64,000 nt of DNA from Rhizobium sp. PP-CC-3A-592 (GTDB lineage: Bacteria; Pseudomonadota; Alphaproteobacteria; Rhizobiales; Rhizobiaceae). This document shows positions 57,653 through 64,000 of the stretch, in pieces. Both the position numbers and the translations under genes were made by a program. The stretch covers positions 290,916 through 354,915 of the forward strand of contig NZ_QJSR01000001.1 in assembly GCF_003217095.1 (NCBI RefSeq). The letters are read 5' to 3'. The notes beneath the pieces were generated by a model. It was not told where the DNA came from. It made no database searches and worked only from the letters and a program-made list of their open reading frames with translations. Numbering within the stretch: the first letter of the stretch is position 1; every line of letters begins with the position of its first letter.

Positions 57653-57901
57653 TTCCGGCTCAAGGCCGGAAAGACGGAGGTCAGGATATCGGTCACAGAA
57701 ACGGCATCAAGGATGCTGGCGGTAGCAGGGTGAAGGCACCTGCGCTGGTCATAGCAACGAACGGGTTTGACGACTGAATGAATAGGAGGCGTAGCTTGAT
57801 ACAAAGAGATAAGAGGGAAATTCGGTCGCCACGGGCAAAGTTCGGGCCACCTCATTCGCATCCGGTCTACCACCCTCCGTCATTCCGGCCTTGAGCCGGA
57901 A
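57653..57901. repeat. 249-bp inverted-repeat (MITE-like) element between the GIY-YIG gene and clpX
   Basis: The ends are 28-bp inverted repeats: TTCCGGCTCAAGGCCGGAA plus AGACGGAGG at 57653-57680, and its near-exact inverse at 57874-57901 (one mismatch). Each end is itself palindromic. The interior has no convincing gene. The motif type (TTCCGGCTCAAGGCCGGAA-TGACGG) is repeated widely in rhizobial genomes, from general knowledge. The rest of 57605-58057 holds nothing else I can identify. Confidence 0.65.
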
Positions 57902-58057
57902 TCTAGCCATCTCAAGTCCTTGAGATGAAGAAACTCTTTTCCGCACAGAATCGGCTCCAGCTAGAGGATTAGTGATGAGGTGTGCTTCGCTATCTCGCAG
58001 GTTTACCTGCCTTTGCCCGTCGCAGCTCTATCTTGCGGCTACATCCTTTCCCCCAAC

Positions 58058-58090
58058 GAAAAAGGGCCCGCATCGCTGCGAGCCCTTCCT
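58058..58090 (-). terminator. clpX terminator
   Basis: Minus-strand stem AAGGGC-TCGCA / TGCG-GGCCCTT followed by TTTTCG, 18 nt past the clpX stop. Confidence 0.8.
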
Positions 58091-58107
58091 TCATTCTCCA
58101 AATCACA

Positions 58108-59385
58108 TCAGGCCGAAACGTTGGCCTTTTCGTCCGTGCGCTCCGAGTAGATGTAGAGCGGGCGGGCGGAGCCTTTGACGACTTCGTCGGAGATGACGAC
58201 TTCGCGGACGCCTTCGAGCGTTGGCAGTTCGAACATCGTGTCGAGCAGGATCTTCTCCATGATCGACCGAAGTCCGCGGGCGCCGGTCTTGCGGATGATG
58301 GCGCGCTTGGCGATTTCGCGCAGCGCGTCCTCATGGAAAGTTAGTTCCACGTCTTCCATCTCAAACAGGCGCTGATACTGCTTGATCAGGGCGTTCTTCG
58401 GCTCCGACAGGATCTGGATCAGCGCATATTCGTCGAGATCCTCGAGCGTCGCCAGCACGGGCAGACGGCCGATGAATTCGGGAATGAGGCCGAACTTCAC
58501 CAGGTCTTCCGGCTCCAGCTCGCGAAGGACTTCACCCACACGACGGTCTTCGGGAGACTTGACCGAAGCACCGAAGCCGATCGACGTCTTCTCGCCGCGG
58601 GCGGAGATGATCTTGTCGAGGCCGGCAAAGGCGCCGCCGCAGATGAACAGGATGTTGGTGGTGTCCACCTGCAGGAATTCCTGCTGCGGGTGCTTGCGTC
58701 CGCCCTGCGGGGGAACGGAAGCGACCGTGCCTTCCATGATCTTCAGAAGCGCCTGCTGCACGCCCTCGCCCGAAACGTCCCTGGTGATCGAGGGATTGTC
58801 GGACTTGCGCGAGATCTTGTCGACTTCGTCGATATAGACGATGCCGCGCTGGGCGCGCTCGACATTGTAGTCGGCCGACTGAAGCAGCTTCAGAATGATG
58901 TTTTCGACGTCCTCGCCGACATAGCCGGCTTCGGTCAGCGTCGTCGCATCGGCCATGGTGAAAGGCACGTCGATGATACGGGCCAGCGTCTGGGCGAGAT
59001 AGGTCTTGCCGCAGCCGGTGGGGCCGACGAGCATGATGTTCGACTTGGCCAGCTCGATGTCGCTGCCCTTGGCCGAATGCGCCAGGCGCTTGTAATGGTT
59101 GTGGACGGCGACCGACAGGATGCGCTTGGCCTGCTGCTGGCCGATCACGTACTCGTCGAGAACCTTGATGATTTCCTGCGGCGTGGGAACGCCATCGCGG
59201 GACTTCACCATCGAGGTCTTGTTCTCCTCGCGGATGATATCCATGCACAGCTCGACGCATTCATCGCAGATGAAAACGGTCGGTCCGGCAATCAACTTCC
59301 GGACTTCGTGCTGGCTCTTGCCGCAGAAGGAACAATAAAGGGTATTCTTGGAGTCACCGCCGCTGCTGCCGCTGACTTTGCTCAT
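58108..59385 (-). CDS. clpX: ClpX, AAA+ unfoldase of the ClpXP protease
   Basis: 425 residues: zinc-binding N-terminal domain (C18, C21, C40, C43), AAA+ with Walker A GPTGCGKT, Walker [11 protein letters not shown], pore loop GYVGEDVEN and RKH-type loop, plus [16 protein letters not shown] near the C-terminus. Delivers substrates such as CtrA to ClpP in alphaproteobacteria. It follows clpP, but a 295-bp spacer suggests its own promoter. Confidence 0.98.
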   Translation of the reverse strand: MSKVSGSSGGDSKNTLYCSFCGKSQHEVRKLIAGPTVFICDECVELCMDIIREENKTSMVKSRDGVPTPQEIIKVLDEYVIGQQQAKRILSVAVHNHYKRLAHSAKGSDIELAKSNIMLVGPTGCGKTYLAQTLARIIDVPFTMADATTLTEAGYVGEDVENIILKLLQSADYNVERAQRGIVYIDEVDKISRKSDNPSITRDVSGEGVQQALLKIMEGTVASVPPQGGRKHPQQEFLQVDTTNILFICGGAFAGLDKIISARGEKTSIGFGASVKSPEDRRVGEVLRELEPEDLVKFGLIPEFIGRLPVLATLEDLDEYALIQILSEPKNALIKQYQRLFEMEDVELTFHEDALREIAKRAIIRKTGARGLRSIMEKILLDTMFELPTLEGVREVVISDEVVKGSARPLYIYSERTDEKANVSA

Positions 59386-59640
59386 TTCACTTTCCTTCCA
59401 GCACGCCGCGCGTCCCCTGCGGGACGCAACGAACCACTCAAACCGCTCCGCAGACTGCCGCGCCGTTCAGCGTCAATGTGCTTTGCTTCCGGGAGTACGA
59501 ACCGGCAGCGCTTTCGCGCGCACCGGCGGCAACTTATCTCCCACCGAAAAACCGGATGCTAGATTGCGAGAACTCAACATAGCATTAACGGTTGATAGTA
59601 ACGGCTTTGGTCTCGGGATAAAGACCCTTGAAAGTTACAA

Positions 59641-59671
59641 TTGTGTCACAAATGCATCATTTACGACACAA
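59641..59671. promoter_or_regulatory. 31-bp palindrome just downstream of clpP
   Basis: TTGTGTCACAAATG and CATTTACGACACAA form arms with two mismatches around a central CAT, 10 bp beyond the clpP stop and upstream of clpX. No long T-run, so a protein-binding site is as likely as a terminator. Confidence 0.45.
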
Positions 59672-59680
59672 AAGCCATGA

Positions 59681-60313
59681 TCAACTTTCGACGGCTGCTT
59701 CCATGGCCTCGCGAGACGTGATGACCTTGTCGATCACGCCCCATGCGAGTGCCTCATCAGAGGTCATAAAGTGGTCACGATCAAGCGTCTGTTCAACCTC
59801 CTCATAGGTCCGTCCGCAATGCTTGACGTAAACCTCGTTCAGGCGGCGCTTCATCTTCAGGATGTCGCGGGCATGACGCTCGATGTCGGAGGCCTGACCC
59901 TGGAACCCGCCGGAGGGCTGGTGCACCATGATGCGGGCGTTCGGCGTGGAGAAGCGCATGTCCTTGTGGCCGGCGGCCAGAAGCAGCGAGCCCATGGAGG
60001 CGGCCTGGCCGACGCAGAGCGTCGATACGGCCGGCTTGATGAACTGCATCGTATCGTAGATGGCCATGCCGGCCGTCACCACGCCGCCCGGCGAGTTGAT
60101 GTAGATCGCGATTTCCTTCTTCGGGTTTTCAGCCTCGAGGAAGAGAAGCTGGGCGCAGACCAGCGTCGCCATATGATCTTCCACAGGGCCGGTGAGGAAG
60201 ATGATGCGCTCCTTCAGGAGGCGCGAAAAAATGTCGTAGGAGCGTTCGCCACGGTTGGTCTGCTCGACGACCATCGGCACGAGCGCCATAGCGGTATCAA
60301 CGGGATTTGTCAT
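59681..60313 (-). CDS. clpP: ClpP protease subunit
   Basis: 210 residues, the serine peptidase of ClpXP/ClpAP. Catalytic triad S106 ([15 protein letters not shown]), H131 ([14 protein letters not shown]) and D180 (TLDRDHFM), each offset from E. coli numbering by the same five residues. ATG 60313 ([19 protein letters not shown]) chosen; an in-frame extension to 60424 covers the promoter. Confidence 0.97.
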   Translation of the reverse strand: MTNPVDTAMALVPMVVEQTNRGERSYDIFSRLLKERIIFLTGPVEDHMATLVCAQLLFLEAENPKKEIAIYINSPGGVVTAGMAIYDTMQFIKPAVSTLCVGQAASMGSLLLAAGHKDMRFSTPNARIMVHQPSGGFQGQASDIERHARDILKMKRRLNEVYVKHCGRTYEEVEQTLDRDHFMTSDEALAWGVIDKVITSREAMEAAVES

Positions 60314-60383
60314 GTCAGCCCTTCGTCTCATGAATGCGCGAACACTTCGCGTATCGGAATCATTCGAATATCTCTGCCCCTTT

Positions 60384-60413
60384 ACATAGAGTGTCAGAGG
60401 TAGGCACTTCAAG
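60384..60413 (-). promoter_or_regulatory. candidate clpP promoter (sigma-70 and/or RpoH)
   Basis: Minus strand TTGAAG-N17-CTATGT reads as a housekeeping promoter. The overlapping CTTGAA-N16-CTCTAT has a perfect RpoH -35 with a weak -10. About 70-100 bp upstream of clpP. Confidence 0.4.
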
Positions 60414-60462
60414 TCGGCTGCCATCTATAACGTTAACGAGAGCCGCTTGCCCGAAAGTGGCG

Positions 60463-62019
60463 TCAGAGCTGGGATTCGATGGGGAGATAGCCGATGACGG
60501 CGGCCGTCACCCGGCGCCAGAAACCGGCATCCGGCTCACGTTCGAGCATGCGCGAGCAGTGTTGCGCCTCGTCGTTCCAGCAGAGCTTGCCCTTCTCAAG
60601 CGAAAGCCGGAAACTCGTGCCCGGATGGGTCTCGAGCGCGAAGATCGCATCGACGTCGGCCACCAGCGACGGGCAGGTGAAAAGCACGCCCATCTCGGTG
60701 TTGAGCGAGGCCGAGCGCGGATCGAAATTCATGGAGCCGACGAAGGCACCCTTGCCGTCGATGGTGAAGGCCTTGGTGTGGAGGCTCGCGCCGCGCGATC
60801 CGAAGAGCGAGATGCGCTGCGTCTCCGTCGCCTCCTGCACCGCCTTCAGCTCATAAAGCGTAACGCCGCCCACCACGAGCTTGCGGCGGTAGTTGGCATA
60901 GGCACCGTGCACGGCGGCAACGTCGGTCGCGGCAAGCGAGTTGGTGAGGATCGCCACATCGACGCCCCTCGCCACCAGTCCGCACAGCTCCTTCACGCCA
61001 TCGGCGCCGGGGATGAAATAAGGCGAGATGATCTTTACGCTTTGCCCGGCCGCCGTGATATGCGGCAGCAACTCCTGCATCAGCCAGTTCTGGCGGCGCT
61101 CCAGATGCGCCTTTTCCGGCGGGTCGGCCTTGATGGTGATATCGCCGGTGAACCGCAGCGCACCGCTGCCGTGAAAGAGCCCGGGCTCGGCTTCTGCCTG
61201 CTCCACATGGCCGAGATAGTGCCGGCCGCCCTTGCCGCGCGCGAGCTTGGCGAGCTTGCGGCGCAGGCGCGGCAGATAGTGGCGGTGCGGGGTGCGCAGG
61301 GAGCCGATCGGCAGCACCATGGAGCTGTTCCAGTAGTCGTCGAAGACGCTGGCTGCCTCCCGGGCGATCGGTCCGAGCATCCACATGTCGAGATCGCGGA
61401 AATTCGCCTGCTCGGCCGCGTCGAAATAGGCATCGCCGATATTGCGTCCGCCGGCGATGACGACGCGACCGTCGGCGATCCAGGTCTTGTTGTGCATGCG
61501 CCGCGTCGCCCGCAGCGGTCGCAGCATCATTTCGAGCCCGCGGCGGAAGCGGTCGTTGCGTGCCCGGCTGGGGTTGAACAGCCGCACCTGAATGTTCTCA
61601 TGCGCGTCCAGCGCCAGGCAGAAGCGGTCATGCAGGCCGGCATTGATGTCGTCCAGCAGCAGGCGCACCTTCACGCCGCGGTCGGCCGCCGCCAGTACCT
61701 CGCCGGCCAGAAGCCGCCCGGTGAGGTCGCGCCGCCAATAGTAATATTGCAGGTCGAGGCTGCGCCCCGCTTTGCGGGCCGAGATGGCGCGAACGGAAAA
61801 TGCATCCAGGTTGTCGGATACGAGCGTGACCGCGCTCTGCCCGTCTTTCCCTGCCAGCAGCGGCACGCTCTCCCGGTCGATCTCCGTCTGCCCCTCCACG
61901 GGCTCGATCGCCTTTGCCGGCTGGCCATAGAGATGCCGGCCGAAGCGGCCATAGACGTAGATGGTGCCGAGCGCTGCCAGCACCGCCAGGATCGCAAGGG
62001 AGATGATCAGCCATTTCAT
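60463..62019 (-). CDS. phospholipase D family protein, cardiolipin synthase-like
   Basis: 518 residues: one N-terminal TM helix (IISLAILAVLAALGTIYVY) and two HKD motifs, HNKTWIADGRVVIAGGRNIGD and HTKAFTIDGKGAFVGSMNFD. A pair of HKD motifs forms one active site; cardiolipin synthases and related phosphatidyltransferases are the closest functional class. The precise lipid reaction is not proven. Follows the EEP-family gene by 53 bp, likely co-transcribed. Confidence 0.85.
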   Translation of the reverse strand: MKWLIISLAILAVLAALGTIYVYGRFGRHLYGQPAKAIEPVEGQTEIDRESVPLLAGKDGQSAVTLVSDNLDAFSVRAISARKAGRSLDLQYYYWRRDLTGRLLAGEVLAAADRGVKVRLLLDDINAGLHDRFCLALDAHENIQVRLFNPSRARNDRFRRGLEMMLRPLRATRRMHNKTWIADGRVVIAGGRNIGDAYFDAAEQANFRDLDMWMLGPIAREAASVFDDYWNSSMVLPIGSLRTPHRHYLPRLRRKLAKLARGKGGRHYLGHVEQAEAEPGLFHGSGALRFTGDITIKADPPEKAHLERRQNWLMQELLPHITAAGQSVKIISPYFIPGADGVKELCGLVARGVDVAILTNSLAATDVAAVHGAYANYRRKLVVGGVTLYELKAVQEATETQRISLFGSRGASLHTKAFTIDGKGAFVGSMNFDPRSASLNTEMGVLFTCPSLVADVDAIFALETHPGTSFRLSLEKGKLCWNDEAQHCSRMLEREPDAGFWRRVTAAVIGYLPIESQL

Positions 62020-62072
62020 GGAGCGGACGCGGGCCTCTGGGTGGGTCTGGCAGTCGGGATCGTCACGGGTGC

Positions 62073-63002
62073 CTATCGGGCCTGCAACGTCGTGTCCGTC
62101 GAAATCGTCTCAGTCTGTGGTGCGGCCCCCTCAGCGAGGTCCTTCCGGGTCGAGAGTGCCGCCTGAAGATCGATATGCGCCTTCAGCGGCAGATGGTCGG
62201 ATGCGACGCGCGAGAGGGTCGAGTTGTGCACCTCCACATGCGTCACCAGCGTATGCGGGCTACCCATCACCCGGTCAAGCGCCAGCAACGGGTAGCGCGA
62301 AGGGAAGCTGGGGACCGCCGAAATCGAATGGTCGAAGATGGGGCTGAGCAACGACAGCGCCGAGCGCTTGCCGATCCGCCATTCGTTGAGGTCGCCGATC
62401 AGCAGCGTCGGACGCTCCTCGGCTTCCTCGATGGCCGCGAGAATGGCACGCGCCTGCTGGCTACGGGAATGCCGCAACAGACCGAAATGGGCGGCGATGA
62501 TGCGCAGCGGCCCGTGCTTCAGGTCGAGATCGACCACCAGCGCGCCGCGCGGCTCGACGCCCGGCAGCTTCAGCTGGCTGACCTTGGCGACGGCCCCTTC
62601 GCGCACCAGCAGCAGGTTTCCGTGCCAGCCATGGCCCTTCGGCGAGAACGCCGCGATCGGCACCGAGAGGAGGTGGCAATCGCGATGCAGCCGCTCGAGA
62701 TCCAGAAGCCCTGCCCGTTCGCCGAAGCGCTGGTCGGCCTCCTGCAGCGCGATGATGTCCGCGTCGATCTCGCAGATCACATCCATGATGCGGCCCGGGT
62801 CGAAGCGCTTGTCGGTGCCGACGCATTTGTGAATGTTGTAGGAGGCGACCACCGTATCGCCCCGCGCACCGTCACCGCGCGCATTGGCCGAAGCCTCCCG
62901 GCCCGGCAGCGGCACGCGACGGGCCCGCAGGGCCGCAAGCAACCCACCGGCCGTCTTACCGGCTTTCAGGAATCGGGTGGGCTTGGCTGGCTTTTGCGAC
63001 AT
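62073..63002 (-). CDS. endonuclease/exonuclease/phosphatase (EEP) family protein
   Basis: 309 residues with the EEP motifs VASYNIHKC, IIALQEAD, LLIGDLNEW and VASDHLPLKAHI. The family includes DNase I, AP endonucleases, sphingomyelinases and inositol phosphatases; pairing with a cardiolipin-synthase-like gene hints at lipid or membrane metabolism. A Lys/Arg-rich 45-residue N-terminus precedes the domain. I used ATG 63002 (MSQKPAKPT); GTG codons at 63014 and 63020 are alternatives. Confidence 0.8.
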   Translation of the reverse strand: MSQKPAKPTRFLKAGKTAGGLLAALRARRVPLPGREASANARGDGARGDTVVASYNIHKCVGTDKRFDPGRIMDVICEIDADIIALQEADQRFGERAGLLDLERLHRDCHLLSVPIAAFSPKGHGWHGNLLLVREGAVAKVSQLKLPGVEPRGALVVDLDLKHGPLRIIAAHFGLLRHSRSQQARAILAAIEEAEERPTLLIGDLNEWRIGKRSALSLLSPIFDHSISAVPSFPSRYPLLALDRVMGSPHTLVTHVEVHNSTLSRVASDHLPLKAHIDLQAALSTRKDLAEGAAPQTETISTDTTLQAR

Positions 63003-63377
63003 GGCGGGGCTCACCTTCACTCTGGGATGCTTCGGGTCGGGGTGGTCGTGTCCGTGGAGATAGCGAGGACCTGGCGCAAGACAAGGCGGCGGCAGTGCGC
63101 GGAGAGCAGCATTCGAACATCACCGACCGCCGACGGATGCACCCGCATGACAAAACCAGTGACGCAGCAGGCCGCCCAGAGGTGGCCAGGAGAGTGCGAG
63201 CGGAAAGGCTGATCTTGACAAGCAAGCGATACGGACCGCCTTCTATCGCACGCACCAACATGCCGAGGGGTTCGGGGGGCGCGGGCTCAACCACGCATCC
63301 TTACCTTTCGATCGAGGTCTCCTCTACCGCATCCGACCGCGAACATTCCCGCGGTCCTCGCCCATACTGGACATGCC
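63003..63377. other. divergent intergenic region, no gene seen
   Basis: Holds the promoters of the EEP-family gene (-) and the P450 gene (+). I could not place either confidently and see no ORF with a good start. Confidence 0.4.
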
Positions 63378-64000
63378 ATGCCGACTGCCACGCTCTCTGA
63401 CCCGTCCCCCGCCCTCATCGATGCCGCTACGCGGCGCGTGCGACTCGATATCCGCGATCCCGCCTTCTACCGCGATCCGCTGCCGACCTATGCCGCCCTG
63501 CACGCCGCCTGCCCCGCCTTCTACTGGGAAGAGCCCGGACAATGGTTCTTCACGGGCTACGATCAGGTGAATGCACTGTTGCGCGACCGTCGCTTCGGCC
63601 GCCAGATCCTGCATGTGGCGACGCGCGAGGAGCTCGGCCTGCCCGATCCGAAGCCGCATCTCGCCGATTTCGACCGGCTGGAGCATCATTCGCTGCTGGA
63701 GCTGGAGCCGCCGGCGCATACCCGCCTGCGCACGCTCGTCAACCGCGCATTCGTCACGCGGCATGTGGAGGCGCTGCGGCCGGAGATCGCCGCGCTCTGT
63801 CACCGGCTGATCGATGGCTTCGAGAAAAATGGACATGTCGAGCTCCTGAAGACCTATGCCGAGATCGTGCCCGTCACGGTGATCGCGCGCATGCTCGGCG
63901 TGCCGCTCGATATGGCACCGAGCCTGCTCGACTGGTCGCACCGCATGGTGAAAATGTACGTCTTCAACCCCTCGGAGGAGACCGAGCACGACGCCAACCG
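63378..64000 (+). CDS. cytochrome P450 (3' truncated by window)
   Basis: The first 207 residues of a bacterial soluble class I P450: LDIRDPAFYRDPLPTYAALH, WFFTGYDQVNALLRDRRFGR, the C-helix heme-propionate region LLELEPPAHTRLRTLVNRAF and VPVTVIARMLGVP. The I-helix (A/G)GxxT, ExxR and heme-Cys motifs lie beyond the window. Oxygenates an unknown substrate with ferredoxin partners. ATG 63378; another ATG at 63373 is out of frame. Confidence 0.9.
   Translation, partial: MPTATLSDPSPALIDAATRRVRLDIRDPAFYRDPLPTYAALHAACPAFYWEEPGQWFFTGYDQVNALLRDRRFGRQILHVATREELGLPDPKPHLADFDRLEHHSLLELEPPAHTRLRTLVNRAFVTRHVEALRPEIAALCHRLIDGFEKNGHVELLKTYAEIVPVTVIARMLGVPLDMAPSLLDWSHRMVKMYVFNPSEETEHDAN

Overview
The window is a chromosomal segment of an alphaproteobacterium, almost certainly a member of the Rhizobiaceae (Rhizobium/Agrobacterium/Ensifer/Shinella relatives). 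The reasons are the high G+C, the gene order divK-pleD, proS-lolC-lolD, nuoA..nuoN-birA-rnj and clpP-clpX-lon-hupB, an HWE-family histidine kinase, a RIME1-like rhizobial mosaic repeat, and an alphaproteobacterial-type SOS box (GTTC-N7-GTTC family). I cannot fix the genus from sequence alone.

Layout. 1-6.7 kb: end of a probable NUDIX gene, an MFS transporter, rpmG, a structured minus-strand RNA candidate, the divK-pleD cell-cycle/c-di-GMP pair, a DUF3572-HAD pair and a secreted L,D-transpeptidase. 6.8-15.6 kb: dnaE, preceded by a 28-aa membrane peptide under a promoter covered by a triple SOS-like box; a VOC protein; the lipoprotein-release genes lolD-lolC and proS; and a plus-strand small RNA candidate. 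15.3-34.7 kb: one very long minus-strand unit, nuoA-B-C-D-E-F-G-H-I-J-K-L-M-N followed by birA, rnj and a DUF1467 gene. It carries extra genes between the nuo genes: a four-helix-bundle cassette with inverted-repeat ends between nuoC and nuoD, a 56-aa ORF between nuoD and nuoE, and an alanine-rich protein with a helix-hairpin-helix tail between nuoF and nuoG. 35.0-35.7 kb: divergent tRNA-Asp and tRNA-Val. 35.8-41.3 kb: a complete Opp/Dpp-type peptide ABC transporter.

41.7-51.4 kb is accessory: three small proteins, an HWE kinase with an overlapping single-domain receiver, two small hypotheticals, an Mre11/SbcD-like nuclease with an SbcC/YhaN-like ATPase, and a MarR regulator. 51.5-63 kb: a periplasmic phytase-like esterase, hupB with a long structured 3' region, lon (with a heat-shock-like promoter), a GIY-YIG protein, clpX, clpP, a phospholipase-D/cardiolipin-synthase-like protein and an EEP-family hydrolase. 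The window ends inside a cytochrome P450 gene.

Most long genes are core functions: respiratory complex I, replication, proteolysis, translation and envelope. The most interesting material lies in small genes and between genes: an SOS-box/28-aa membrane peptide unit upstream of dnaE that resembles in architecture the Caulobacter SOS division inhibitor SidA, two or three candidate structured RNAs, the inverted-repeat cassette inside the nuo operon, and several large palindromic elements.
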